NCBI GenBank assembly: GCA_963709995.1
Contig: CAVPYN010000017.1
Span: forward strand, 186,001-250,000
DNA: 64,000 nt
Direction: 5' to 3'
Source of the DNA: JAUIIK01 sp963709995
GTDB taxonomy: Bacteria; Chloroflexota; Chloroflexia; Thermomicrobiales; CFX8
The notes beneath the pieces were generated by a model that saw only the letters and a program-made list of their open reading frames with translations, had not been told where the DNA came from and made no database searches. Position 1 is the stretch's first letter. Each line of letters starts with the position of its first letter. Below, piece by piece: positions 37,581 to 46,606 of the stretch. The translations under genes were made by a program, and so were the position numbers.

Positions 37581-39322
37581 CTACGATCTATTAATCCGGC
37601 TGCGCAGGTCGCGCCCACTGCTCAGGAGATCATCGATTTCCAACCGAACCCGCGAGAGCTGATCATGTTCACTCGCGACAAATCGGGTGTACGGAGACAG
37701 TGCCTCCCGCACCCGCCGGATCGAACGGGCTATCTCCGCGTGAAAACCGTCTTCGAGCACGTCGCTCAGTTGTTGTTCGAGTTCGGCGGAGCGCGTCGCA
37801 GTTCTGTGCGGGCAGATCTCCTGCGAGCCGGCAGAATCAGCAGTCCCAGACCCGCGACGGTCGCCGCGGCAAGGATCCCCGTGACGTCGGCGGCGGCGGT
37901 CGTGGCAAGCGCCACGACAACCGCGCCAAGTGACACGGCCCCGGCCTGGGCGACCGCTGTCTGAGCGATGGCAGAACGGACGTTCTCGGCGATGTGAGCG
38001 GCCTCCGCACGCTGATCGTAGCGATCGACAACCTCATCCGCCTGCCGCGAGACCTGGTTGATCAACGTCTGACGATCCGCATGAAAGCGCGTCCCGATAT
38101 CGCCCACCATATCGGCACGGTAGCGTTCCAGCGTCTTCCGGTCGAGCATCGCGTTGACCGCTTGCCAGAGTCGCAGATCCTGGGCCACCATCCAGTCGAT
38201 CAGTTCTTCAACCGTCTGATCGATCTGCTGCTCGGTGCCCGCCACGACATCTCGCTCGAAGGCGCTTCGCGTCTGCTCGGAACGCATGAGATCAAAGACG
38301 CTGCCGATCCGGATGTACTCTTCGAAGAAACGGTCGGCTCGCTCATTCAGCCGGTGGACGATATTCTCGATGCGTGTCTCAAAAATGGCGAATTCGCGTG
38401 TCGTTTCCGACTCATGGCTGTCGATGAACGTTTCGATGCGCTCGATCGTCGCCCGATCTTCCCCGAGCATCGCAAGACGCTCATCGGCAACGCTCGCGTA
38501 GCGTTCCAGCAGACGTTCGGCTACGCCGATCGGGTTCAGCAACTTCAGCCGCAGGCGTTCCGTTTCATCGAGGGTCGCGAGGATGTAGTCCCTCAATGGC
38601 GCAAACCTGCCATTCGCATCGCCACGTTCGGCTAGCCGGGCGGAAATCGGGAACACCAGAGGATCGATAGCCAGCAGTTTGCGTCCATTCTCGGCAATGA
38701 AATCCAGCACATCCTGAAGCTCGGATTCGCGCTCGAAGAGGTCGATCTTGTTCAACACGAAGACGATCTTTTTGCCCCATCGCTGGATTTCTTCGAGAAA
38801 GTCACGTTCCGACTCGGTGAACGGCCGGTCTGCCGAGGTGACGAAGAGCACCAGATCAGCTCTGGGGACGAAGTCCCGCGACAGCATTTCGTGTTCGCGA
38901 ATGATCGCGTTCGTGCCGGGCGTGTCGACGATGTTGATCTCCTGGAGAAACGGGGCTGGATTGGTGCGCACGATCACACCATCCGGGGTAGTCTCATCTG
39001 GCCCCTCTTCACCGTAGGTCAGTACATGAATCCGGCTGGTTGTCGGGGTGACGCCCTCGGGCATGATCGGTTCGCCAATGAGGGCATTGATCAGCGCCGA
39101 CTTGCCCGAGTTGAACTCACCGGCGACGACAAGGAGAAAGAGTGTTTCGACATTGCGCCGGGCTTCACGAAGTAATGTCAGGTCTTTCGCGACCGATTCA
39201 ACCCGTGGAAAGCCCCGCAATAGCCCGTCAGCCGCGGACAGGATCGCGATGACATCATCGCGGAGCTCTTGTTGTCCTGGTTTCAGGTGATAAACCGTCG
39301 GACTGGATTTTGGCTCTTCCAT
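37581..39322 (-). CDS. Dynamin-like GTPase (one frameshift near C-terminus)
   Basis: Membrane-remodelling GTPase of the bacterial dynamin-like class, about 580 aa when joined. The G1 P-loop VVAGEFNSGKSALINALI has G68 to S75, the switch threonines are in GVTPTTSRIHV, G3 is DTPGTNAII and G4 is LNKIDLF. A stalk region with long helices (ERIETFIDSHESETTREFAI) leads to a hydrophobic paddle (VSLGAVVVALATTAAADVTG, AATVAGLGLLILPA) that would enter membranes. The main frame stops soon after RTELRR, but the next frame carries RSAELEQQLSDVLEDGFHAE and SPYTRFVASEHDQLSRVRLE to INRS at 37581, a normal C-terminal helix bundle. The break is near 37795-37806. It stands alone, without the usual tandem partner. 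Confidence 0.88.
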
Positions 39323-39410
39323 TGGTGGCGCCGGTCCTTTCCAATCAGCATCAAATGTACGCTATTCTGCGCGGTGGACCTGTCGGGAGATCGTCAAACA
39401 AGGAACCACT

Positions 39411-39827
39411 TTGGCTAACCACCCTGCAAATCTCGCTCTCCGCTTTCTACTCGAAGTCGTGGCTGTCTCGGCGCTCGCATTCTGGGGCTGGGCATGGGGC
39501 GGCTGGTATCGCTGGCCGCTGGCGATCGGGATCGCCGCCGCTGCGATGGCAATCTGGGCGATCTTCCGAACGCCGGGAGACGCGTCGAGCGGCGGCCAGG
39601 GCATCGTGCCAACCCCGGGCCCGATCCGACTTGTGATTGAACTTGGCCTGTTTGGGCTGGCGGTGGCCGCGCTTCTCACCGCGCACGCAAATAGCCGGGC
39701 CACGACAATGGCGCTTATTCTCGCCGTCCTCGTCATCGTCCACTACGCACTTTCCTGGGATCGAATTTTCTGGCTTGTTGGCCGATCGGCTGGCGCCCAA
39801 TCGAAATCAGACCCTGACTCGCACTGA
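39411..39827 (+). CDS. DUF2568-type small membrane protein
   Basis: 138 aa, TTG start at 39411 with AAGGA upstream. Four hydrophobic helices are visible: LRFLLEVVAVSALAFWGWAW, WPLAIGIAAAAMAIWAIF, LVIELGLFGLAVAALLTA and MALILAVLVIVHYALSWD. The GWYRWPLAIG and IWAIFRTPGD segments fit the YrdB/DUF2568 family. The function of the family is unknown. The gene lies 150 bases before the selenoprotein gene on the same strand. Confidence 0.72.
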   Translation: MANHPANLALRFLLEVVAVSALAFWGWAWGGWYRWPLAIGIAAAAMAIWAIFRTPGDASSGGQGIVPTPGPIRLVIELGLFGLAVAALLTAHANSRATTMALILAVLVIVHYALSWDRIFWLVGRSAGAQSKSDPDSH

Positions 39828-39976
39828 TTGTCGACTTGGGCCAACCAAATGGAGAGCGGTGGCGATGAAACCCGCCAGACCTTGACGACCGTCGCTCGGT
39901 GGGGGTAGAAGTTAATGGTCAATAGATCGAATGTTGCCCCATCTTCTGTGGGGTGATGCACGCAAAGGAGGTTCGA

Positions 39977-40213
39977 ATGGCCGACGATCGAAGGCCAGTG
40001 ACGATCGAGTACTGCACGTCTTGAGGGTATCTTGAGAAAGCCGTCAGTTTGACGGAAAAGCTACTCGACGAAAAGAGCGACAAGATCAGCCAGGTTACAC
40101 TTATCCCATCCGGTGGTGGCGTCCATGAGGTCACATACGGGGATACAGTCGTCCACTCAAAGCAGGAGACTGGCGAGCATCCGAATCCGGATGCGGTTCT
40201 GGCCGCGATCTAA
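39977..40213 (+). CDS. SelW-like (Rdx family) selenoprotein with in-frame UGA selenocysteine codon
   Basis: 78 aa including selenocysteine at position 16, encoded by TGA at 40022-40024. A strong ribosome-binding site AAAGGAGG (39964-39971) precedes ATG 39977, and the stop is TAA at 40213. The redox motif reads C13-T-S-U16 in IEYC-TS-U-GYLEKA, the Rdx thioredoxin-like CxxU. The rest follows SelW/Rdx closely: VTLIPSGGGVHEVTYGDTVV, then SKQETGEHPNPDAVLAAI. A 6-base-pair hairpin with a GUU loop begins 17 bases after the UGA, as expected for a bacterial SECIS. Sec-insertion genes (selA, selB, selC, selD) are not in this window. The alternative, a gene truncated by a stop, is less likely because the frame continues as a full-length family protein. 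Confidence 0.85.
40022..40055 (+). promoter_or_regulatory. bSECIS-like element of the SelW selenoprotein gene
   Basis: The UGA (40022-40024) is followed after 16 bases by CCGTCA (40041-40046), loop GTT (40047-40049) and TGACGG (40050-40055), a perfect 6-base-pair stem. Known bacterial SECIS rules ask for an apical loop about 16-37 bases after UGA and a G among the first two loop bases; here the loop starts 22 bases after UGA and opens with G. The hairpin sits inside the coding region, as is normal in bacteria. SelB binding is inferred. Confidence 0.78.
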
Positions 40214-40247
40214 TCAGATCGCAACCTCTTAACCACTGCTAGCATGC

Positions 40248-40283
40248 ATCCCGCGCCAACTGATCCGGCGCGGGATCTGTTTT
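40248..40283 (+). terminator. Rho-independent terminator after the selenoprotein gene
   Basis: ATCCCGCGCC (40248-40257) pairs perfectly with GGCGCGGGAT (40267-40276) over a 9-base loop and is followed by CTGTTTT. It lies 34 bases after the TAA of the SelW-like gene, so that message probably ends here. Confidence 0.85.
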
Positions 40284-40367
40284 CACGATGGATTTGCGAT
40301 AGACACCAGCCTCGGAAGGTGCGATGATTAGGTGGTACTATCGTCTTACTTTACTTAGGGTGTCATC

Positions 40368-41060
40368 GTGATTCACGCCGTCGACCAGACCATTGCGACA
40401 ATCCAGGACGGACCGGTCAGGGGTCGTGGAGCCAGCCTTCTCGTCGTCGATGAGGGCCGGTTTCTCGTTGCCGCTCGACCTCCAATTCCCGCGCCATCGT
40501 GCACGTTGATTAACCTCACCGGTGTCGGTGGATGGGTTGAGGCAGGCGAGAGCTTTTCTGAAGCCGCGCTGCGGGAAACGGTTGAAGAAACCGGAGCGCC
40601 TGTCACTCTGATCAATCTCAAAGATACCTTGATCGTTCATGGCCCGGACACGATCGAAGACGTTTGCATTGTCGGCGAGATCGGTCCCGCCGCGATCGTG
40701 TATTGCCGGCTCGGGACCCCGCCATTCGATCCGTGGTCAGACGATTACGATGCGGTCGTACCGGTCACGGTGTATGCTGGCGCGCTCGTCGGCCGTCCGG
40801 TTGTCGCCGCTCCCGAGGAACATCCGTTCTTTCTCTGGTTGCATCCAGAGCAGCTCATCGCGCTAGCTGACGGCGAACTGCCACTCGAGTTCCTGCTGTC
40901 TGACGGCGCGAAGATCGAGGGACACTTCGATCCCGGGGATGAACGCGTTATCGTGCGCCTTGGAGACAGTATCCCAGCGTTGCTCAGCGCCCTCGGGCCA
41001 GCGGCCTATGCCTTCCTGGGGCGAATAGCCCGCCTTTCTCAGCCAACCCGGGTCGAATGA
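40368..41060 (+). CDS. Nudix hydrolase family protein
   Basis: 230 aa, GTG start at 40368. The Nudix box is canonical at residues 55-77: GWVEAGESFSEAALRETVEE followed by TGA, with the RE and EE metal residues in place. The N-terminal part (RGASLLVVDEGRFLVAARPP) and the C-terminal 80 residues (EHPFFLWLHPEQLIALADGE) form an extended version whose substrate is unknown. Its stop overlaps the start of the next gene (ATGA), and that gene overlaps the third. The three thus form one operon: a nucleotide-type hydrolase with two related small proteins. Confidence 0.85.
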   Translation: MIHAVDQTIATIQDGPVRGRGASLLVVDEGRFLVAARPPIPAPSCTLINLTGVGGWVEAGESFSEAALRETVEETGAPVTLINLKDTLIVHGPDTIEDVCIVGEIGPAAIVYCRLGTPPFDPWSDDYDAVVPVTVYAGALVGRPVVAAPEEHPFFLWLHPEQLIALADGELPLEFLLSDGAKIEGHFDPGDERVIVRLGDSIPALLSALGPAAYAFLGRIARLSQPTRVE

Positions 41061-41542
41061 CGATCTACGCGTTCGAAGCTCAGGAATCGTGGCTCCCGAC
41101 TGCAATCGGAATGGCCTGCGCCTCGGTCGAATTCGATCAGGAAGCGAACATTCTCACGCTGCTGCTCTACGAGGCCCGATTTGGCATCGAAACCGAATAT
41201 GGAGAGCCCGAGCGAGCGATTTCGATGTCGGGCATCTGGCGCATCGAACAGGAAGATACAATCATTGCCGCCTCCGGAGATCTCAACGACCCCGATCGGG
41301 AATTACATCTCGATCGACTCGTCGGGCGCGAGCTCGTGCGAGCGGACGTCAGTCATCCCGGTTACGATCTGAGTCTGCATTTCACTGGTCCATTCATCGT
41401 GCGGTGCTTCCCCTGCGACGCGATGCAGTTCAACGAAGATCCGACCGACGACGAGATCTTCGTTAGCTGGTGGGTCGATGGCATCGACGTTCCCGACGAT
41501 TGGGAAGAACCAAATGCAGCATTCTTCTCAACTGAGGTTTGA
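41057..41542 (+). CDS. Hypothetical acidic protein, paralogue of the next gene
   Basis: 161 aa, strongly acidic, no membrane segment. The core LVGRELVRADVSHPGYDLSL, then HFTGPFIVRCFPCD and ISVSWWVDG-type ending (FVSWWVDGIDVPDDWEEP), is shared in order with the following protein, so the two are divergent paralogues. The N-terminal half (SVEFDQEANILTLLLYEARF) is beta-rich. The pattern recalls small immunity-type or DUF6188-like proteins, but I do not recognise the family with confidence. The start ATG overlaps the Nudix stop, and the end overlaps the next start. Confidence 0.7.
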   Translation: MTIYAFEAQESWLPTAIGMACASVEFDQEANILTLLLYEARFGIETEYGEPERAISMSGIWRIEQEDTIIAASGDLNDPDRELHLDRLVGRELVRADVSHPGYDLSLHFTGPFIVRCFPCDAMQFNEDPTDDEIFVSWWVDGIDVPDDWEEPNAAFFSTEV

Positions 41543-42045
41543 CGATGCGGTTTCGAGAAGCACTTGAGATACAGGCTGCCCTGGCGCCGAAGATTACGAG
41601 TTCCATCTGCACTCAGGTGTCGATCGGCATGGCCGAGTCGCTGATCGTCGATCTAGGCGATCTCGCGCCTGTGGCAGGCGGGCAATTCGCCGGCGAGTAC
41701 GTCCTCGCGATCGAGTGCCCCTGGCGCATCGATGCGCCGGAGATTCCTGTGGTTGGCTGGGATGACAATGAAGAGGACGTTGCCGATCTCGCGACCGTTC
41801 TGATTGGCGCCTCCGTCAACGAACTTGATGTGCGAAGACCGGGCTTTGATTTGACCATTCAGTTCTCGAATGAACACCGGCTGCGCGTTTTTCCAGATTG
41901 TCGTGCCTACTATGTTGACGAAATGTCTGGCGGCGCTTTGCCCTGGAGGATCGGCGGGCGGGGCATCGCTGAACCACCGGCGCAGGTGATCCTGGACGAT
42001 GCCGATGACGTGTCCGGAGAAGATCTGGGCGAAGAGTCCTTGTAG
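41539..42045 (+). CDS. Hypothetical acidic protein, paralogue of the preceding gene
   Basis: 168 aa. The common core here is LIGASVNELDVRRPGFDLTI, QFSNEHRLRVFPDCRAYYVD and LPWRIGGRG, aligned with the 41057 protein. The second half is very acidic (VILDDADDVSGEDLGEE). It has no signal peptide or membrane segment, so it is presumably cytosolic. It starts with ATG overlapping the previous stop. A link to immunity or anti-toxin function is possible but not shown; there is no toxin gene next to it. Convergent with nhaP. Confidence 0.7.
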   Translation: MTMRFREALEIQAALAPKITSSICTQVSIGMAESLIVDLGDLAPVAGGQFAGEYVLAIECPWRIDAPEIPVVGWDDNEEDVADLATVLIGASVNELDVRRPGFDLTIQFSNEHRLRVFPDCRAYYVDEMSGGALPWRIGGRGIAEPPAQVILDDADDVSGEDLGEESL

Positions 42046-42068
42046 AGATCAACCCATGCGACTGCGAA

Positions 42069-43295
42069 TCAGTCCTTGCCGCTTGCGAGCGACTCCGCTC
42101 CGCCATCGTCAGGCTTGTCCTGGTCGCGAGCAAACCAGTTTGCAACCAGCACATCCGTGGAAGAGTGGAGGAATATCGAGATGACGATCGCTACAGCAAT
42201 GATGTGAAAGATGAAGTCCCGCTCCGATACCGGAAAATCCGGATCGCCGGGAAGGGTGCTCAAGATCAGCAGTCCAAAAGCAACCGACGCAAAGCCCTTC
42301 GGACCAAACCACATCGCGGCCACTTTCTCTTTCCGGGTGAGCCCGCTACGAATCAGGACCAGAAGCAGGGCGACCGGCCTGGCCACGAGCAGCAGCAATA
42401 ACGCGAAGGCGACACCAGCCCAGCCGATATCGGTGAGATAACTCGCCGTTATCAGCGCGCCGAACAACAACAGCGCAGCGAGCTTGAGCAGTTCAGCGAT
42501 CAACTCTCCGAATTGGTGGAAGGCGTCCCTGAATCGAGGCGCCACGGTCGAGACGGTGATCCCGGCGGTGAACGCCGCCAGAAAAGGATTCCCGTGCGAC
42601 AGAACCGCAACTGAATAGACCAGCAATCCAATCGCGAATGTGTTGAGCGGCTCATATACCAGCTCAGCAGAGAAGAATCTAGACCGCTCAAGGCGCAAAG
42701 CTACCACCGGAATCCCGATTCCGATCGCGATACCAAGCAGCACCTCGATGGTCAACTCACTGACGGACAAATGCTCTCCGCTGATAATTTCCAGCAGGAT
42801 GAGCACAACCGGCAGGGCAAGTCCGTCATTCATGCCGCTCTCGACACTCAGCATCCGGCGCAATCGAAGTGGCACCTCCTTCCGGCCAACGATTGCTGAC
42901 GCAAAGACAGGGTCGGTCGGGCTGAGGACAGCGGCGATCAGAAGGGCCTGCGCCCAGCTCAGATCGAACAGGGCATAGGCGAAGAGCCCCAACATCAGAA
43001 AGGTGAGCGGCATCCCGAATAACAGGGCGCGCCCGGGCAAGCGCCAGGAGGTGCGCAAATCTCTGAAACCGATCAGCATACCGTCCGTGAATAGCACCGC
43101 AAACAGGGCTAACTGGACAAATTGACTGAGAACCGGATCATCGGGCGTCTCAAGAATGAGTCCCAGAACGTCACTTCCGAAGAGGTATCCGGCGACGAGG
43201 AAGAGTACTGCCGTCGAAAGAATCGTCCGGTGAGCAATACCGGACACAAGGACAGCAATGAGAAGGACGACAGCAAAGAGGAATACTTCGGTCAC
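42069..43295 (-). CDS. CPA1-type Na+/H+ antiporter, NhaP family
   Basis: Membrane cation:proton antiporter, 408 aa, GTG start at 43295 (TEVFLFAVVLLIAVLVSG). About 12-13 helices are visible. The transport-site motifs are AAVLSPTDPVFASAIVG and LSVESGMNDGLALPVVL, with the conserved ND pair, and a later MWFGPKGFASVAFGLLIL. It ends with a hydrophilic tail, RDQDKPDDGGAESLASGKD. It may exchange Na+ or K+ for H+ in pH and salt homeostasis. It follows hemL on the same strand after 123 bases. Confidence 0.88.
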   Translation of the reverse strand: MTEVFLFAVVLLIAVLVSGIAHRTILSTAVLFLVAGYLFGSDVLGLILETPDDPVLSQFVQLALFAVLFTDGMLIGFRDLRTSWRLPGRALLFGMPLTFLMLGLFAYALFDLSWAQALLIAAVLSPTDPVFASAIVGRKEVPLRLRRMLSVESGMNDGLALPVVLILLEIISGEHLSVSELTIEVLLGIAIGIGIPVVALRLERSRFFSAELVYEPLNTFAIGLLVYSVAVLSHGNPFLAAFTAGITVSTVAPRFRDAFHQFGELIAELLKLAALLLFGALITASYLTDIGWAGVAFALLLLLVARPVALLLVLIRSGLTRKEKVAAMWFGPKGFASVAFGLLILSTLPGDPDFPVSERDFIFHIIAVAIVISIFLHSSTDVLVANWFARDQDKPDDGGAESLASGKD

Positions 43296-43418
43296 GTCTC
43301 ACCCCGTCCTTCCACACTGTGTCTACCAGGTAACGCAGCGTCCACCGGCAGAATAGCAATCACCGGGAGCAAGACGGAATGTGGGCGCGAGTCATTTCAG
43401 GTGCGAAGGATTCTCAAC

Positions 43419-44744
43419 TTAGCGAGACATTGCCATGAAAGCTTCCCGAGCGATAGAGACCGTAGCGTCCAGATCGTCATCGGAGTGAGCTGTGGAGACA
43501 AAGCCACATTCGAATTGCGATGGAGCGAAGTACACACCTTGCGAAAGCATTGCGTGGAAGTAGTCTGCATAGCGCCGGGTGTCAGCTTCCTTCGCCGAGG
43601 CGTAGTCGGTCGCCGGCTGCTCGCTGAAGAACATGGTCATCATCGATCCGACTCGTTGTAACTGCACCGGAATGCCCGCCTTTTCCGACGCGCCAGCGAG
43701 GCCCGCCTCGAGACGCCCGGCTTGCTCCTCCAACCCCTCATAGACCCCTGGTCCGTCAAGCAGCTTGAGACTGGCGATCCCGGCCGCCACCGCGAGCGGG
43801 TTTCCCGATAGCGTCCCCGCCTGGTAGACGTTGCCGACCGGAGAAAGCTGATCCATGAGATCGGCCGCGCCACCATATGCCGCCAGCGGCAAGCCGCCCC
43901 CGATGATCTTCCCGAGAATCGTCAGGTCGGGCGACACGCCGTACAGGTCCTGGGCACCCCCACGGGCAACACGGCAACCGGTTATCACTTCGTCAAAGAC
44001 GAGCAGGGCCCCGTGAGCGGATGTCAGGCGTCTCAAGGCCCGCAGGAATCCGTCCGCGGGCGGGATAACGCCCATGTTGCCAGCTACCGGCTCGACCAGG
44101 ACACCGGCGATGCGGTCCCCACTTTCCGCGAACAACCGCTCCAGTAGTGGAACATCGTTGAACGGAATCGAAATCGTGAGCCGCGCCAATGCCTCGGGCA
44201 CTCCCGGGCTGTCCGGCTGGCCAAAGGTCATCACGCCGGAGCCCGCCGCAACGAGCATGCTGTCGGCATGGCCGTGATAGCAACCGTCGAACTTCACCAA
44301 TAGATCGCGGCCAGTCGCGGCGCGGGCTAGTCGCGCGGCGCTCATCGCGGCTTCAGTGCCCGATGAGACGAAACGTACCTTCTCGACCGAAGGAAAACGT
44401 TCGATCACCAGTTCGGCTAGCTCGTTTTCGCCTTCCGTGGGCGCCCCGTATGAAGTGCCTCGCGCCGCCGCCTGCTGGACCGCTTCGACGACGGCAGGGT
44501 GAGCGTGGCCGGAAATCAGCGGCCCCCACGAGCAGACGTAGTCGATGTAACTGTTGCCGTCGACGTCAATGACTTTGGAACCAGAAGCTCGCTCGATGAA
44601 CCGCGGCGTCCCGCCGACCGCGCCGAACGCGCGAACCGGGCTATCAACACCGCCGGGCAGCAGTTGGCGCGCGCGCTCAAAGAGTTTCGCGGATACGGCT
44701 GTGGAAGGGGTGGCGGTGCGTGACAACAGGTGTTCCTCGATCAC
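43419..44744 (-). CDS. hemL: Glutamate-1-semialdehyde 2,1-aminomutase
   Basis: PLP enzyme of the C5 haem pathway converting glutamate-1-semialdehyde to 5-aminolevulinate, 441 aa. The PLP lysine is K279 in LTILGKIIGGG, and the cofactor region is LLVFDEVITGCR (Asp). The N-terminal FERARQLLPGGVDSPVRAF and SSGTEAAMSAARLARAATGR are typical. The start is GTG 44744, 10 bases after hemA, so the two form an operon, hemA-hemL. The product feeds haem or corrinoid synthesis. Confidence 0.95.
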   Translation of the reverse strand: MIEEHLLSRTATPSTAVSAKLFERARQLLPGGVDSPVRAFGAVGGTPRFIERASGSKVIDVDGNSYIDYVCSWGPLISGHAHPAVVEAVQQAAARGTSYGAPTEGENELAELVIERFPSVEKVRFVSSGTEAAMSAARLARAATGRDLLVKFDGCYHGHADSMLVAAGSGVMTFGQPDSPGVPEALARLTISIPFNDVPLLERLFAESGDRIAGVLVEPVAGNMGVIPPADGFLRALRRLTSAHGALLVFDEVITGCRVARGGAQDLYGVSPDLTILGKIIGGGLPLAAYGGAADLMDQLSPVGNVYQAGTLSGNPLAVAAGIASLKLLDGPGVYEGLEEQAGRLEAGLAGASEKAGIPVQLQRVGSMMTMFFSEQPATDYASAKEADTRRYADYFHAMLSQGVYFAPSQFECGFVSTAHSDDDLDATVSIAREAFMAMSR

Positions 44745-44754
44745 TAGTACAAAC

Positions 44755-46053
44755 TCAGGCAGCCGGGCTCGTCCTCGACTGTGGCGTGGATTCAGTTACT
44801 GGCGCAGGGCTTGGTTCGTCAAGGCCAAAGAGTCGCCGGATCGCATCGGCATTGGACGCGCCGATCTGGTGATCCCATATTTGGCTGACTGGCTGGTGCA
44901 GGAGCGCGTTGACCAACTGGCTTGAAAAGATCTCGATCTGCTCCCGCTCGCGATCAGAGAGATCACAAAGCTTTCGCAGCACTCGCAAAACCTGATCGGC
45001 GCGCACCTGTTCGGCGTGGTCGTAGAGGTCGCGTATGGTCTTGCCAGCGCTGTGGCCAGACATCCAGCTCATGAACGCGGTCGTCCGGGCATCCACATCG
45101 TGTTCGATATCGACGGCGATGCTCTTGCGGCGCTCCAGGTTCGTCTGAATCAGCGCCTGGAGATCATCCAGATCGCAAACGGTCACTCCCGGAATCTCGG
45201 CAACTCGCGGGTCGATATCACGCGGGATGGCAATGTCGATCATCAGCGTGTTTCCTGCCGGCAGCGCCTCCCGCTGGGCCAACACGACTTCCGGCGTAAT
45301 CAACGCTTCCGGCGCGCCGGTACATGCGATCACGATGTCGGCCTGATTCACGACCATTGGCAATACTCGCAACTCCACCGCCTCGCCGTAAAGATCGGCG
45401 GCGAGGTGTTGCGCTCGCTCGAAGGTGCGATTGGCCACAATCAGTCGACCGACGCCACGGGACTTGAGACTATGGGCAACGATCGCTCCCGTCTCCCCGG
45501 CGCCGATGACAAGCGCCGTCCGCCCCTCAAGATCCCCCAGCTTCTCCCGGGCCAGATCAACGGCGGCTTGAGAGACTGAGAGCGCGCCCTGAGAGATTCC
45601 CGTAAGCGCGCGAGCAGTCTTCCCGGCATTCAGCGCGGTCTGAAATAGTCCATTTATGACTGGACCGGCAGCATTTGCCTCCTGGGCGAGTTGCAGCGCT
45701 TCGCGCACCTGGCCGAGGATTTGCGGTTCTCCCACGACCATCGAGTTCAAGCCACAAGATACGCGCAGGAGGTGCCGCACCGCGTCGCGGCCTTCGAGCC
45801 GATAGAGAGCATGATCCAGCACACCCTCGTCTAGCTGGGAATGCCGGTAGATAAAGTCGCGCAGCTTCCGCTCGGCATCGCTCGACGCGGCGTAGAACTC
45901 AGTCCGGTTGCACGTCGAGATGACGGCCAACTCGCCCGTCGATGGCGCGAGGAAACGAAGCGTGTCGACGATGCGTTCCGCGGGAATCGCGAGACATTCG
46001 CGAACGGCAACCGCCGCGGTATCGTGATTCGCGCCCAGGAGAAAAACCGTCAC
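44755..46053 (-). CDS. hemA: Glutamyl-tRNA reductase
   Basis: NADPH-dependent first enzyme of the C5 pathway, 432 aa. The catalytic C48 sits in VISTCNRTEFYAA, the NADPH site is TALVIGAGETGAIVAHSLKS, and the C-terminal dimerisation helix is rich in Arg and Glu (REREQIEIFSSQLVNALLHQ). The extra 30-residue tail after LFGLDEPS is not part of the core. The GTG start at 46053 is plausible (TVFLLGANHDTAAVAVRE). A hairpin lies 26 bases upstream of the start. Operon with hemL. Confidence 0.95.
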   Translation of the reverse strand: MTVFLLGANHDTAAVAVRECLAIPAERIVDTLRFLAPSTGELAVISTCNRTEFYAASSDAERKLRDFIYRHSQLDEGVLDHALYRLEGRDAVRHLLRVSCGLNSMVVGEPQILGQVREALQLAQEANAAGPVINGLFQTALNAGKTARALTGISQGALSVSQAAVDLAREKLGDLEGRTALVIGAGETGAIVAHSLKSRGVGRLIVANRTFERAQHLAADLYGEAVELRVLPMVVNQADIVIACTGAPEALITPEVVLAQREALPAGNTLMIDIAIPRDIDPRVAEIPGVTVCDLDDLQALIQTNLERRKSIAVDIEHDVDARTTAFMSWMSGHSAGKTIRDLYDHAEQVRADQVLRVLRKLCDLSDREREQIEIFSSQLVNALLHQPVSQIWDHQIGASNADAIRRLFGLDEPSPAPVTESTPQSRTSPAA

Positions 46054-46078
46054 GCCGGCTCGCCGTCCTCACCATCCC

Positions 46079-46099
46079 TTGCGTGGCAAATCCACGCAA
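46079..46099. promoter_or_regulatory. Short hairpin upstream of hemA
   Basis: TTGCGTGG (46079-46086) and CCACGCAA (46092-46099) form 8-base-pair arms with a 5-base loop. Its site in the hemA leader could suit a regulator operator or an RNA hairpin. No partner protein is known, and chance is possible. Confidence 0.35.
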
Positions 46100-46257
46100 A
46101 CCCCCATGAGCGCTCAGTGTACTTGCCACGCTTGATGCCGTCAAAACGACAGCGGGCCCCACAACAGTGCCTCCCGCCACATTCAATCCCGTGAGAGCAC
46201 AACCGCAGCGCTGGGTCCGTCGAGCAATCCTCGCGTCCGGCTGGTCTTCCTGTCAGG

Positions 46258-46542
46258 CTATGCCTCTATGTGGACGCCATTCCAGAAGGCCACGTAGCCG
46301 GCGATCTCGCTCGCGGCAGCCATCGGTTTAGCGTAATACCAGGCAGCGGATGGATTGCGATCCCCGTTTACCACGATGTCGTAATAGTTCGCTGCGCCCT
46401 TCCAGGAACAGATCGTTGTTTGGGCTGATTCCTGGAAGTAATCGGTTTTGACCGAGTCCGGCGGGAAGTAGTGATTGCCTTCGATGATGATCGTTTCGTG
46501 GCTCTCAGCCAGGATGGTTCCGTTCCAGATCGCTTTCGCCAT
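46258..46542 (-). CDS. DUF427 domain protein
   Basis: 94 aa from ATG 46542 (MAKAIWNGTILAESHETIII). The frame extends upstream to 46734, but that part overlaps the neighbouring gene and is not coding-like. The DUF427 core is complete: YFPPDSVKTDYFQESAQTTI, CSWKGAANYYDI, WYYAKPMAAASEIAGYVAFW. This domain is widespread, small and without a known reaction. The conserved Cys-Ser-Trp-Lys-Gly motif is of note. It lies on the same strand as the DUF2064-Nudix gene. Confidence 0.88.
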   Translation of the reverse strand: MAKAIWNGTILAESHETIIIEGNHYFPPDSVKTDYFQESAQTTICSWKGAANYYDIVVNGDRNPSAAWYYAKPMAAASEIAGYVAFWNGVHIEA

Positions 46543-46606
46543 AGATTCCTTCAATTCGTGAGCAGTCGATCGGCGCCTAACGCTGAAAACATGATCGCCA
46601 CCACGG

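Noticed and set aside
40022..40024. TGA at codon 16 of the SelW-like gene as an ordinary stop
   Set aside because: The following 62 codons form a full Rdx protein, with strong upstream RBS and a SECIS-like hairpin; a stop would leave a 15-residue peptide.
40368..42045. Toxin-antitoxin module
   Set aside because: The first gene is a Nudix hydrolase and no toxin-like sequence was found; the immunity-like resemblance of the pair is too weak.
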